From Mycobacterium pseudokansasii (lineage in GTDB: Bacteria; Actinomycetota; Actinomycetes; Mycobacteriales; Mycobacteriaceae), in the NCBI RefSeq assembly GCF_900566075.1, contig NZ_UPHU01000001.1, positions 3,782,325-3,846,324 on the forward strand: a DNA stretch of 64,000 nucleotides, given 5' to 3'. The notes under the pieces are model-generated. The model had not been told where the DNA came from. It ran no database searches and saw only the letters and a list, made by a program, of their open reading frames with translations. Positions 8,138 to 16,859 of this stretch are shown here, one piece after another; positions within the stretch are counted from its first letter, which is position 1; each line of letters begins with the position of its first letter. The position numbers and the translations under genes are program-made.

Positions 8138-9262
8138 CTACAGGTAACCCGTCTGGTTCACCAGCCGCACCGACGACGCTCCGTCGGCGTAGAACTCGGC
8201 GATGCTCAGCGACGCCAAATCGAGGTGCAAGCGGTACAAGACGTTAGGGCCGACGTCCAAGGCCATCCGCAACAACATCTTGATCGGCGTGACGTGAGAG
8301 ACCACCAGGACCGTGGCGCCCTCGTGCCCGGCGATGATCCGGTCACGCCCACGCCGAACCCGCAGCAGCACGTCGTCGAAACTTTCTCCACCCGGGGGCG
8401 TGACGCCGGTGTCACGCAGCCAGCGGCGGTGCAGCTCGGGATCGCGATCGGCAGCCTCCGCGAAAGTCATTCCCTCCCATGCGCCGAAGTCGGTCTCGAC
8501 GAGGTCGTCGTCGATGGTCACCTCCAGACCCAGGGCCCGGGCCGCCGTCGTCGCCGTGTCATAGGCCCGCTGCAGCGGCGAGGACACCACCGCCGCAATC
8601 CCGCCGCGTTGCGCAAGATAGCGGGCGGCCAGCCCGGCCTGCCGCCATCCCACTTCGTTCAACGCCGGGTTGCCCCGCCCCGAATAGCGGCGCTGCACCG
8701 ACAGCTCGGTCTGCCCATGCCGCAACAACAGCAGCCGGGTGGCCGCGCCGCGTCGGCCCGTCCATCCGGGAGCTGTCGGGGACTTGGTCGCAAGCTTGTG
8801 CGGCGGGTCGGCAACGGCCACCACCGGCACGGTGGTGTTCTGCCCACGGCGATTGGTGCGAACCGCGGCATCCATCGCTTCGTTGGCCAACCGATCGGCA
8901 TACGCATTCCGCGACCGCGGCACCCACCCGTAACTGATCCGGCGGAAGTGCCGTGCCAGCGCCTGAGCCTGTGCATGCAGTTCCACCAGGTCCGGGTGCT
9001 TGACCTTCCAGCGCCCGCACATCTGCTCCACCACCAGCTTGGAGTCCATCAGCACCGTTGCCTCGGTGGCGCCCAGCTTCACCGCGTCGTCCAGGCCGGC
9101 GATCAACCCGCGGTATTCAGCGACGTTGTTGGTGGCCCGACCGATCGCCTGCTTGGACTCCGCCAGCACGGTCGAGCGGTCCATGGTCCACACCACCGCG
9201 CCGTATCCGGCCGGCCCGGGGTTGCCCCGCGACCCGCCGTCGGCTTCGATGATGACTTTCAC
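8138..9262 (-). CDS. Bifunctional RNase H / CobC-like phosphatase (Rv2228c type)
   Basis: A 374-residue fusion. Residues 1-135 are an RNase HI domain with catalytic acids Asp8 (IEADGGSRGNPG), Glu49 (NNVAEYRG) and Asp73 (VLMDSKLVVEQ); it would cut RNA in RNA-DNA hybrids. Residues from about 170 are a histidine-phosphatase domain (LLLLRHGQTELS) of the alpha-ribazole phosphatase (CobC) type, which acts late in cobalamin assembly. The GTG start overlaps the stop of the zinc-ribbon gene by four bases. It is the last gene of a run that begins with the cobalamin aminotransferase gene, consistent with the phosphatase half serving B12 synthesis. Confidence 0.93.
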   Translation of the reverse strand: MKVIIEADGGSRGNPGPAGYGAVVWTMDRSTVLAESKQAIGRATNNVAEYRGLIAGLDDAVKLGATEATVLMDSKLVVEQMCGRWKVKHPDLVELHAQAQALARHFRRISYGWVPRSRNAYADRLANEAMDAAVRTNRRGQNTTVPVVAVADPPHKLATKSPTAPGWTGRRGAATRLLLLRHGQTELSVQRRYSGRGNPALNEVGWRQAGLAARYLAQRGGIAAVVSSPLQRAYDTATTAARALGLEVTIDDDLVETDFGAWEGMTFAEAADRDPELHRRWLRDTGVTPPGGESFDDVLLRVRRGRDRIIAGHEGATVLVVSHVTPIKMLLRMALDVGPNVLYRLHLDLASLSIAEFYADGASSVRLVNQTGYL

Positions 9263-9996
9263 TGCTCAAAACCCTTGACCCGCAATAGGATTGCGCCACA
9301 TTCCGGACACCGCAACACATCGTCGTCAGCGGCCGCCGAGATCCGGGCCAACTCGCCGCGGCCGATCTCGATCCGGCAGGCCCCACATCGATGACCCTGC
9401 AACGGTCCGGCACCCGGCCCTCCCCCGGCCCGCTGCCGCTCGTAGAGGGCAACTAGGTCGGGATTCAACGAGACGCTGAGTTCCTCGCGCCGCGACGAGC
9501 GTTCCCGGCGGGACTGCTCGAGTTCGGCCAGCGCGGCGTCCAGGGCTTGCCGGGCGCCGTCCAGCTCGGTGTGCAACTTCTCCAATGCCGCCGACTCGGC
9601 GACCTGCCGGGCCTGCAGTTCCTCGCGGCGCTCCATCACCTCCAGCAGGGAATCTTCCAGGCTGGCCTGACGACGTTGCAGCGTTTCCAGTTCGTGCTGC
9701 AGGTCCGACAGTTGTTTGGCGTCCGTGGCGCCGGACGTGAGCAGCGACCGGTCCCGCTCCTCACGCTTGCGCACCGCATCGATTTCTGCCTCGAATCGCG
9801 ACACCTGGGCGTCCAAGTCCTCCACGGCGATTCGCACGGCGGCCAGCCGGTCGCCGGCGGCGTCGCGCTCGATCTGCACCCGCTCGTAGGCCTCTCGCTG
9901 GGGCAGATGCGTGGACCGATGCGCGATCCGCGATAGCTCGGCATCCAGCTTCGCCAATTCCAATAGCGAACGTTGCTGTGCCGCTTCGGCTTTCAT
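9259..9996 (-). CDS. Coiled-coil protein with C4 zinc ribbon (Rv2229c type)
   Basis: A 245-residue protein. Most of its length (about 10-190) is heptad-rich, charged coiled coil; the C-terminus has two CxxC pairs ([10 protein letters not shown] and [10 protein letters not shown]) forming a C4 zinc ribbon. Family members are thought to bind nucleic acid or act as structural adaptors; the role is unknown. ATG 9996 is chosen because it overlaps the upstream gene's stop by ATGA and begins the conserved [20 protein letters not shown] segment; an upstream extension reads as non-conserved sequence. Confidence 0.88.
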   Translation of the reverse strand: MKAEAAQQRSLLELAKLDAELSRIAHRSTHLPQREAYERVQIERDAAGDRLAAVRIAVEDLDAQVSRFEAEIDAVRKREERDRSLLTSGATDAKQLSDLQHELETLQRRQASLEDSLLEVMERREELQARQVAESAALEKLHTELDGARQALDAALAELEQSRRERSSRREELSVSLNPDLVALYERQRAGGGPGAGPLQGHRCGACRIEIGRGELARISAAADDDVLRCPECGAILLRVKGFEQ

Positions 9997-11129
9997 GTCC
10001 GGTCTCCAGGTCTTGTCGCCATATTCCACGGATCGGTGCGGATGGTGGACACCCGCACCGCCAGCGACCCGCCGAAATGTGACCGCAGCACGCCGGCGGC
10101 TTGGCCGCACCAAGGGAATTCGCTGGACCAGTGTGCGAGGTCGATCAGGGCCACGGGCGAGGACCGGCAGTGCTCGTCGGCGGGGTGGTGCCGCAGGTCG
10201 GCGGTGACATAGGCCTGCACCTCCGCTGCGGCCGCAGCGCCCAGCAACGAGTCCCCGGCGCCACCGCAGACCGCCACCCGCGAAACCGGCAGGCCGGGAT
10301 CACCGGCGGCACGCACTCCCCAGGACGTCGCGGGCAGCGCCGCGCAGACCCGGGAGACGAAGTCGCGAAGCGGTTCCGGCTGGGGCAGCGTGCCAATCCG
10401 CCCCAACCCGACGCCGGCCGGCGGCGGCACCAGCGTGAAGATGTCGAATGCCGGTTCCTCGTAGGGGTGCGCGGCCCGCATCGCCGCCAGCACCGCGGTC
10501 CGCGCCCGCGCGGGTGCGACCACCTCCACCCGATCCTCGGCCACATGTTCGACGGTGCCGACGGCGCCAATTGCAGGCGATGCCCCCTCCAGCGCGAGGA
10601 ACTGTCCGCTACCGGTCACGCTCCAGCTGCAGTGCGAGTAGTCACCGATATGTCCGGCACCGGCGTCAAACACCGCCGCCCGCACCGCATCCGCGGACTC
10701 GCGCGGCACGTAGATGACCCACTTGTCCTGATCGGCCACCCCGGGCAACGAGTCAAGCACTCCTTCGACGGTCAGCCCCAGCGCCTGCGCCAGCGCGTCG
10801 GAGACCCCCGGTGACGCCGAGTCGGCATTGGTGTGCGCGGTGAACAGCGACTTGCCCGACCGGATCAAGCGGTGCACGAGCGCACCCTTGGGTGTACAGG
10901 CAGCCACGGTATCGACCCCGCGCAACAGCAACGGATGATGGGCCAGCAACAGGCCCCCGTCGGGAACGTCGTCGACGACCGCCGGCGTCGCGTCCACCGC
11001 GACGGTCACCGTATCCACCACGTCGACCGGATCGCCGCAGACCAGGCCGACCGAATCCCACGACTCGGCAAGCCGCGGCGGATACGCCTGGTCCAGCACC
11101 TCGATGACGTCAGCCAACCGCACACTCAT
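9993..11129 (-). CDS. NIF3-like dinuclear metal protein (GTP cyclohydrolase I type 2 homologue)
   Basis: A 378-residue YbgI/NIF3 family protein (Rv2230c type). Metal-binding features are [30 protein letters not shown] and the late GDLRHH-like element seen as [12 protein letters not shown]. The insert between the two halves is the PII-like domain found in long family members. Despite the common database name, GTP cyclohydrolase activity is doubtful for most members. ATG 11129 overlaps the cobC stop (ATGA) and the protein start [17 protein letters not shown] matches the family, so the longer upstream frame is rejected. Confidence 0.9.
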   Translation of the reverse strand: MSVRLADVIEVLDQAYPPRLAESWDSVGLVCGDPVDVVDTVTVAVDATPAVVDDVPDGGLLLAHHPLLLRGVDTVAACTPKGALVHRLIRSGKSLFTAHTNADSASPGVSDALAQALGLTVEGVLDSLPGVADQDKWVIYVPRESADAVRAAVFDAGAGHIGDYSHCSWSVTGSGQFLALEGASPAIGAVGTVEHVAEDRVEVVAPARARTAVLAAMRAAHPYEEPAFDIFTLVPPPAGVGLGRIGTLPQPEPLRDFVSRVCAALPATSWGVRAAGDPGLPVSRVAVCGGAGDSLLGAAAAAEVQAYVTADLRHHPADEHCRSSPVALIDLAHWSSEFPWCGQAAGVLRSHFGGSLAVRVSTIRTDPWNMATRPGDRT

Positions 11130-12178
11130 TGGCGCCTCCCGCTGTGCCAGCAACCGATGGCCTGAACCAGCCGCGGCCACTCCGCGCGCACCGCCGCGCG
11201 CAGATACCGGTCGCCCAGGCCGACGAACGTATCGCAGCGGCGAACCGCAATTCTCTTGTGGTGCAAGTCGTTTCGTATTCGCTCGGCATCCGGCATGCCG
11301 AACAGCACAAACGGTGCGCAACCGTCGACCACCGTGGCACCCACCGATTTCAGGCCGGCCACCATCGCCGCGCGCAGTGCCACGAACCGCTCGGCACTGG
11401 CGGCGGCCTCGGCCACCGCTTCGGGCGCACAGCACGCCGCGATGGCCGCCAGTTGCAGGGTGCCCACCGGCCAGTGCGCGCGCCGCGCGGTCAGCCGGGC
11501 CAGCACGTCCGGCGCGCCGAGGGCATACCCCACCCGCAGACCGGCCAGCGACCACGTCTTGGTCAGGCTGCGCAGTACCAGCACATCAGGCAGGCAGTCG
11601 CCGGCCAGCGACTCCGGCTCCCCGGGAACCGAATCGGCGAACGCTTCGTCGACGACCAGGATTCGTCCCGGTCGCCGCAACGCCAGCAACTCCTCGCGGG
11701 TGTGCAACACCGAGGTCGGGTTGGTCGGGTTACCTACCACCACGAGGTCGGCCGCCTCGGGCAACGCCGCACCGGCCAGGCCGAACGGCGGCTCGAGGAC
11801 AACGTGGTCCACCGGGATTCCGGCGGCGCTCAGCGTCACCGCCGGCTCGGTGAACGCGGGCGCGATGATCGCTGCGCGCGCCGGAGCCAGGTTGGGCAAC
11901 AACGCGAAACCCTCCGCCGCCCCGGCCAGGGGCAGCACTTCGTGGCGGGTTCGGCCGTGCCGTGCGGCTACCGCCTGTTGCGCCCGGCGCACCTCGTCCA
12001 CGCTGGGATAGCGCGCCAGATCAGTCAGCCGGGCCGCCAGAACGTCGACAAGCCACTGCGGCGGGCGGGTGTCACGGACATTGACGGCGAAATCCAGCAT
12101 GTCGGGCGCCACGTCCTGATCACCGTGATAGCGCGCCGCGGCGAGGCAAATCGACGCGCTGTGATCCAGGTCCGCCAC
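11126..12178 (-). CDS. cobC: Cobalamin-pathway aminotransferase / threonine-phosphate decarboxylase-like (Rv2231c type)
   Basis: A 350-residue fold-type I PLP enzyme. The PLP lysine sits in [32 protein letters not shown] and [14 protein letters not shown] are the usual Asn- and Asp-containing cofactor motifs. The M. tuberculosis counterpart is annotated CobC, taken to make the aminopropanol-phosphate side chain precursor of cobalamin. It is the first gene of a four-gene minus-strand operon in which every junction is a 4-base overlap. It diverges from ptkA, with about 200 bases between the two starts. Confidence 0.88.
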   Translation of the reverse strand: MADLDHSASICLAAARYHGDQDVAPDMLDFAVNVRDTRPPQWLVDVLAARLTDLARYPSVDEVRRAQQAVAARHGRTRHEVLPLAGAAEGFALLPNLAPARAAIIAPAFTEPAVTLSAAGIPVDHVVLEPPFGLAGAALPEAADLVVVGNPTNPTSVLHTREELLALRRPGRILVVDEAFADSVPGEPESLAGDCLPDVLVLRSLTKTWSLAGLRVGYALGAPDVLARLTARRAHWPVGTLQLAAIAACCAPEAVAEAAASAERFVALRAAMVAGLKSVGATVVDGCAPFVLFGMPDAERIRNDLHHKRIAVRRCDTFVGLGDRYLRAAVRAEWPRLVQAIGCWHSGRRQ

Positions 12179-12379
12179 CAGTGAAACACTAGTGCGCCGG
12201 TGGACTCCCCAGGCATCCGGAGCACCGCCCCCGGCGAGCGTGACGCGGTCGGGTCCCGGCCGGCAGTCGCGATCCTGGCTGGCCAGGGTGGAAGCGGGCC
12301 AAGCCGGGTCTGCGCCGGTCCGGTCCGCCGACTGGCGTTAACGCCGGTCGGTGCCGGACACCCCGCCGCATCACCGACA

Positions 12380-13105
12380 ATGGAAGGCGTGACAAGTTCG
12401 ATCGTGACCGATTCGCCCGACCGCGGCGCCGCGCACCGCCCTACCACCGTCTCCGACGGGTCGCCGCAGCTGGTGATCTTCGACCTCGACGGGACCCTGA
12501 CCGATTCGGCACACGGGATCGTGGCCAGCTTCCGTCATGCGCTCGACCACATCGGCGCCGCCGTTCCCGATGGCGACCTGGCCGCCTGGATCGTCGGCCC
12601 GCCGATGGACGACACCTTTCGCGCGATGGAACTCGGCGATCGTGTCGACGACGCGATCGCGGCTTTCCGGGCCGAATACGGCGCCCGCGGCTGGGCGATG
12701 AACACCGTGTTCGACGGGATAGCGCCGCTGCTGGGCGATCTAACCGCCGCGGGGGTCCGGCTGGCGGTGGCCACTTGCAAGCTCGAGCCAACGGCGCGGC
12801 GCATTCTGGCGCACTTCGGGCTGGAGCAACATTTCGAGGTCATCGCCGGAGCCGGTGGCGACGGCTCCCGGAGCAGCAAGACCGAGGTGCTCGGCCACGC
12901 GCTCACCCAGCTGCGACCGCTGCCCGAGCGGGTCCTCATGGTCGGCGACCGCAATCATGACGTCGAGGGCGCGGCAGCGCACGGCATCGACACCGTGGTG
13001 GTCGGTTGGGGCTACGGGCAGGACGATTTCGGCCACGACACGGACGCCACCCTCGTCAGGCACGCCCGCACCATCGACGAGCTGCGGGAGGCGCTGGGTG
13101 TCTGA
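12380..13105 (+). CDS. ptkA: PtkA, HAD-fold protein tyrosine kinase
   Basis: This HAD-superfamily protein matches M. tuberculosis PtkA, which phosphorylates the phosphatase PtpA. FDLDGTLTDSAHG carries the two HAD aspartates, VATCKLEPTARR the second motif, and VGDRNHDVEGA the acidic motif IV. The protein ends DELREALGV. Its 3' end overlaps ptpA by 8 bases, so kinase and substrate are co-expressed. M. tuberculosis PtkA has a long disordered N-terminus. The frame here is open back to 12200, but that start would leave only 21 bases to the divergent cobC. ATG 12380 (241 residues) is preferred; the true start is uncertain. Confidence 0.88.
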   Translation: MEGVTSSIVTDSPDRGAAHRPTTVSDGSPQLVIFDLDGTLTDSAHGIVASFRHALDHIGAAVPDGDLAAWIVGPPMDDTFRAMELGDRVDDAIAAFRAEYGARGWAMNTVFDGIAPLLGDLTAAGVRLAVATCKLEPTARRILAHFGLEQHFEVIAGAGGDGSRSSKTEVLGHALTQLRPLPERVLMVGDRNHDVEGAAAHGIDTVVVGWGYGQDDFGHDTDATLVRHARTIDELREALGV

Positions 13106-13595
13106 TCCGCCAACCTTGCACGTCACCTTCGTCTGCACCGGCAACATCTGCCGTTCGCCGATGGCCGAGAAGATGTTCGCCCACCAACTCAGGGAGCGCG
13201 GCTTAGGAGATGTCGTGCGGGTGACCAGTGCCGGCACCGGCGACTGGCATATCGGCAACGGGGTCGACGAGCGGGCCCGGCGGGTGCTGCGCGCCCACGG
13301 CTACCCCACCGAGCACCGCGCCGCGCAGATCGATGCCGGGCATCTGGCGGCAGACCTGGTGATTGCCTTGGGCCGCAACCACGCTCGGCTGCTGCGCCAG
13401 CTCGGTGTCGAAGATGCGAGGCTGCGCATGCTGCGCTCGTTCGACCCGCGGTCGAATGCCCGCGCCCTCGACGTCGACGATCCCTACTACGGCGGCCACG
13501 ACGAATTCGAGCAGGTCTTCGCCGTCATCGAGGCCGCGCTGCCCGGCCTGCATGACTGGGTGGACGAGCGGCTGGCGCAGAACGGATCCCCGTGA
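13098..13595 (+). CDS. ptpA: PtpA, low-molecular-weight protein tyrosine phosphatase
   Basis: A 165-residue low-molecular-weight PTPase. The P-loop CX5R is VCTGNICRSP (Cys13, Arg19), and the general-acid loop is VDDPYYGG. M. tuberculosis PtpA is secreted into the host cell, where it blocks phagosome maturation; no classical signal peptide is visible here either. The GTG start lies within the end of ptkA, and the stop overlaps the next gene's start. It has two extra residues before the P-loop compared with M. tuberculosis. Confidence 0.95.
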   Translation: MSDPPTLHVTFVCTGNICRSPMAEKMFAHQLRERGLGDVVRVTSAGTGDWHIGNGVDERARRVLRAHGYPTEHRAAQIDAGHLAADLVIALGRNHARLLRQLGVEDARLRMLRSFDPRSNARALDVDDPYYGGHDEFEQVFAVIEAALPGLHDWVDERLAQNGSP

Positions 13596-14422
13596 TGCCC
13601 AGACGGATTCCAAGCCTGACGTTCCTGCTGCGGCCGGGATGGATAGCGCTGATCCTGGTGGTCATCGCGTTCACGTACCTGTGCTTTACGGTGCTCGCCC
13701 CGTGGCAGCTGGGCAAGAACACCAGGACCTCCCGCGAGAACCGCCAGATCGACTATTCCCTGCACACGCCGCCTGTGCCGCTGAAAACTCTTCTGCCACA
13801 ACAAGATTCATCAGCTCAGGGCGCGCAGTGGCGCAGGGTGACGGCGACGGGGCGCTATCTGCCGGACGCGCAGGTGCTGGCTCGGCTGCGGGTGGTCGAC
13901 GGCGAGCAGGCGTTCGAGGTGCTGGCGCCATTCGCCGTCGACGACGGGCCGACGGTGCTCGTCGACCGGGGTTACGTGCGGCCCGAGCCCGGCTCACACG
14001 TGCCGCCGATCCCCCGCCCGCCGGCGCAGACCGTGACCATCACGGCGCGACTGCGCGATTCCGAACCGACGGCTGTGGGCAAGGAGCCGTTCACCAGAGA
14101 CGGTTTCCCGCAGGTATATTCGATCAGCACGGCACAGGTGTCGGCATTGACCGGAGTTCCGCTGGCCGGATCCTATCTGCAGTTGGTCGAGGACCAGCCC
14201 GGCGGACTCGGCCTGATCGGGATACCGCATCTGGATGCCGGACCGTTTCTGTCCTACGGCATCCAGTGGATTACCTTCGGCATCCTGGCGCCGATCGGAC
14301 TGGGCTATTTCGCCTACGCCGAGCTGCGGGCGCGCCGCCGCGAACGGCGCGAGCGGCCGCCGGCGGACGAGCCGATGACGGTCGAGAAGAAACTTGCCGA
14401 CCGCTACGGCCGCCGGCGGTAG
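13592..14422 (+). CDS. SURF1-family cytochrome oxidase assembly protein (Rv2235 type)
   Basis: A 276-residue membrane protein with a transmembrane segment at about residues 17-38, a periplasmic SURF1 core (GAQWRRVTATGRYLPDAQVL; TVLVDRGYVRP) and a second transmembrane segment near 215-240 (YGIQWITFGILAPIG). SURF1 proteins help insert heme into cytochrome c oxidase. The start (GTG 13592 or ATG 13595) overlaps the ptpA stop. Its last 19 bases overlap the convergent cobD gene. Confidence 0.9.
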   Translation: MMPRRIPSLTFLLRPGWIALILVVIAFTYLCFTVLAPWQLGKNTRTSRENRQIDYSLHTPPVPLKTLLPQQDSSAQGAQWRRVTATGRYLPDAQVLARLRVVDGEQAFEVLAPFAVDDGPTVLVDRGYVRPEPGSHVPPIPRPPAQTVTITARLRDSEPTAVGKEPFTRDGFPQVYSISTAQVSALTGVPLAGSYLQLVEDQPGGLGLIGIPHLDAGPFLSYGIQWITFGILAPIGLGYFAYAELRARRRERRERPPADEPMTVEKKLADRYGRRR

Positions 14423-15342
14423 AGCATCAACCCAACGCCCAACGCCGCACCGGCCTGCACCACCTGCGACAGCTGCACCGCCCGGCGCAGATCGGCGAGC
14501 GTGGGCTGGCGGCCGTCGCCGAGGGTGGGCCGGATCTGCAGCCCGTGGGGGTACCGGGTCGGCCCGCCGAGCCGCACGCCCAGCGCCCCGGCGAACGCCG
14601 CCTCTACAACGCCCGCGTTGGGGCTGGGATGGCGCACGGCGTCGCGACGCCAGGCCCGCAGGGCGCCCAACGGCGATCCGCCGGCCAGCGGCGCGCACAG
14701 CACCACCAGCGTCGCGGTCACGCGCGCCCCGGCATAGTTGGCTACATCATCCAATCGTGCTGCGGCCCAACCGAATCGGAGATACCGCGGCGAGCGGTAG
14801 CCGACCATCGAATCCAGCGTGTTGACCGCGCGGTATCCCAGTACCGCGGGTGCGCCGCCGATCGCCGCCCACAGCAGCGGCGCCACCTGGGCATCGGAGG
14901 TGTTTTCGGCCACCGACTCCAGCGCCGCGCGGGTCAAGCCGGGCAGGTCCAGCCCGGCCGGATCGCGCCCGCACAGCGACGGCAGCAGCCGTCGCGCCGC
15001 CTCAAGATCGCCGCGCTCCAGCATCTCAGTCATCGCCCGGCCGGTGCGAGCCAACGACATCCCACCCAATGACACCCAGGTGGCCGTCGCCGTGGCCGCA
15101 AGCGACCGCACCCTGCCCGGACCCCGCTGCAGCACCGCGCCCAGCAGGCACACGGCACCGACCAACGCCCCAACGTGCGTCATCCCGGCGAGCCTGCTGT
15201 CGCGATAGCTGGTCTGCTCCAACTTTGCGGCCAGCTGCCCGAACACCGCGACCGGATGACCCCGCTTCGGATCGCCCAGGGCGAGGTCGGCCAGGTAACC
15301 CACCAAGACACCGGCGATCCGGGCCTGCCGCGACGCAACCAC
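14404..15342 (-). CDS. cobD: CobD/CbiB, adenosylcobinamide-phosphate synthase
   Basis: A 312-residue multi-pass membrane protein of the CbiB/CobD family, which attaches the aminopropanol arm to adenosylcobyric acid. Family landmarks are GYLADLALGDPKRGHPVAVFG at the start, SVAENTSDAQVAPLLWA, NTLDSMVGY and HPSPNAGVVEAAFAGALGV. The GTG start is at 15342. It lies about 2 kb from cobC, fitting a split B12 cluster. Confidence 0.93.
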   Translation of the reverse strand: MVASRQARIAGVLVGYLADLALGDPKRGHPVAVFGQLAAKLEQTSYRDSRLAGMTHVGALVGAVCLLGAVLQRGPGRVRSLAATATATWVSLGGMSLARTGRAMTEMLERGDLEAARRLLPSLCGRDPAGLDLPGLTRAALESVAENTSDAQVAPLLWAAIGGAPAVLGYRAVNTLDSMVGYRSPRYLRFGWAAARLDDVANYAGARVTATLVVLCAPLAGGSPLGALRAWRRDAVRHPSPNAGVVEAAFAGALGVRLGGPTRYPHGLQIRPTLGDGRQPTLADLRRAVQLSQVVQAGAALGVGLMLYRRRP

Positions 15343-15384
15343 CTCGGCAGCGTCTCATACGTCCGCTTCGTGGCGGCCGGGCCG

Positions 15385-15579
15385 CTAGACCGTCAGCACG
15401 ATGGCCAGCACGATCACCACCACAACCAGCGCGGCCAATACCCACCAGAGCAGCGGAGCAGACTTTGCACGGCGCCCGGGGCGCATCACTTGGGGACTCG
15501 TCGACGGCGCAACTCCCCACTTGCCTTTCGGTGACAGGTTGGGCGGGTCGGGAGGCGGAGGTGAAGGTTGACTGCTCAC
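15385..15579 (-). CDS. Small proline-rich single-pass membrane protein
   Basis: A 64-residue protein with a proline-rich, basic N-terminal tail (SSQPSPPPPDPPNLSP) and one C-terminal transmembrane helix (WWVLAALVVVVIVLAIVL). The GTG at 15579 is chosen; a TTG 33 bases upstream is also possible. It sits upstream of cobD on the same strand with a 42-base gap. No function is known; it looks like a tail-anchored protein. Confidence 0.55.
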   Translation of the reverse strand: MSSQPSPPPPDPPNLSPKGKWGVAPSTSPQVMRPGRRAKSAPLLWWVLAALVVVVIVLAIVLTV

Positions 15580-15646
15580 CTGTGCACGGGTGCCCGCTTC
15601 CGGCCGGACCAACCTGTGTGCTGGGTAACAATCGTCGCCCGGGCGG

Positions 15647-15808
15647 CTACATCACCAAGACGGCAATCAGCGCGAGGACGACGACCAGTTGCGCCGCCAG
15701 CATCCACCACATCTCGCGAGCATGGCCGTACCAACCCGGCTCGACTGGCAGTTTAGGCAGGCCAGCCCCCGCAGCATCGATATCGCGGGGTGACGGTTCG
15801 ATCGACAT
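15647..15808 (-). CDS. Small single-pass membrane protein
   Basis: A 53-residue protein, MSIEPSPRDIDAAGAGL..., with a C-terminal transmembrane helix (MLAAQLVVVLALIAVLVM). Its organisation resembles the neighbouring 64-residue protein, and the two may be related or co-expressed. No function is recognised. Confidence 0.5.
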   Translation of the reverse strand: MSIEPSPRDIDAAGAGLPKLPVEPGWYGHAREMWWMLAAQLVVVLALIAVLVM

Positions 15809-15878
15809 GCCGGGAATGTGCCCATTTTTAGGAGGGCTAACCTTCCAGCGGGTGAGAACCTCGTCGCATACCGCCGTC

Positions 15879-16808
15879 TCAGACCGGCTGCGCGCTACGC
15901 GCCGCCCAGACGAAGCTGCGCATCTCGGGTAGCTTCGCGGACAGCCGTTCGGCCACCAGGCGGCCGGTCGCGTCGGCCTCGGCCACCGAGGTGGCCGGAT
16001 CAAGCCAGCCCTCCACTTCCACACGCAGCGTGCGCCCGGTCCAGCGGGCGCGTGCGTGGGCGTGGCTGACCCCCGGTGTGGCGGCGGCGACCGCCTCCGC
16101 GGTGGCGATGACAGCCGGATCCACCCCGTCGAGCAACCGGTGGCCGATGTCTGAGGTCACCTCCCAACCGACATGGCAGATGAATCCCGTCACCGCGATG
16201 CCGGCAACGCCGTCGGCCCATCCCCAGCCCGCGGCGACCCCGCACAGACCCAGCAGCGCGCCCGCCGACGACAGCGCGTCCAGCCAGGAATGCTTGGCGT
16301 CGGCAATCATGGTCGACGACTGGATTCGGCGGCCGACGACGAGCTTGTAGCGGGCCACCAGCTGATTGCCGGCGATGCCGACCGCCGCCGCGGCGATGCC
16401 CCAGCCCACGTGCTGGGTGGTCCCGTGGCGCAGCAGCTTGTCCACACTTTCCACACCGGCTACCGCGGCACTGGCCCAGATCACCAGTGCCACCCCGATA
16501 CCGGCGAGATCCTCGGCCCGCTCCAGGCCGTACGGGTAACGCTGGCTCGCCGACTTCTGCGAGCTGCGGAATCCGACGAAGACCACCAGGCTCGTCGAGA
16601 CATCGGACAGATTGTGCAGGGCGTCGCCGAGCAACGCCACCGACCCGGACACCATCGCAATCGCGAGTTCGATCAGTCCCGTCAGCGCCAATCCCACAGC
16701 ACTCAGCGCCACAGCACGATTGGCCCGGCTCCGCTCCGCCCGGTCGTCGAACCGGTGCGCCAACGGGAAACTGGCGGCCGGATCCCGCAGACCCTTGATC
16801 ACATGCAT
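15879..16808 (-). CDS. Cation diffusion facilitator (CDF) family efflux protein
   Basis: A 309-residue protein with about six transmembrane segments. Two paired metal-site motifs are visible: GDALHNLSD (Asp62, His65, Asp69) and ADAKHSWLDALSS (His173, Asp177). That is the arrangement of Zn/Co/Fe/Mn proton antiporters of the CDF family. The soluble C-terminal domain follows residue 220 and keeps SHAHARARWTGRTLRVEVEG. The exported metal cannot be assigned from these residues alone. The start codon is ATG 16808. Confidence 0.9.
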   Translation of the reverse strand: MHVIKGLRDPAASFPLAHRFDDRAERSRANRAVALSAVGLALTGLIELAIAMVSGSVALLGDALHNLSDVSTSLVVFVGFRSSQKSASQRYPYGLERAEDLAGIGVALVIWASAAVAGVESVDKLLRHGTTQHVGWGIAAAAVGIAGNQLVARYKLVVGRRIQSSTMIADAKHSWLDALSSAGALLGLCGVAAGWGWADGVAGIAVTGFICHVGWEVTSDIGHRLLDGVDPAVIATAEAVAAATPGVSHAHARARWTGRTLRVEVEGWLDPATSVAEADATGRLVAERLSAKLPEMRSFVWAARSAQPV

Positions 16809-16859
16809 GCCCAGTAGCGTGCCACGTGGTGCTCGGCGCTCCGAGTGTGAGGCGGAACG

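Noticed and set aside
8069..9394. 441-residue open frame opposite the RNase H fusion gene
   Set aside because: Fully antisense to a gene with complete catalytic motifs; no recognisable protein pattern.
12200..12379. N-terminal extension of ptkA
   Set aside because: It would leave 21 bases to the divergent cobC start; a disordered extension is possible because PtkA is known to have one, so it is noted but not adopted.
8007..15342. Cobalamin riboswitch near cob genes
   Set aside because: No B12-box-like conserved sequence was seen upstream of cobC or cobD.
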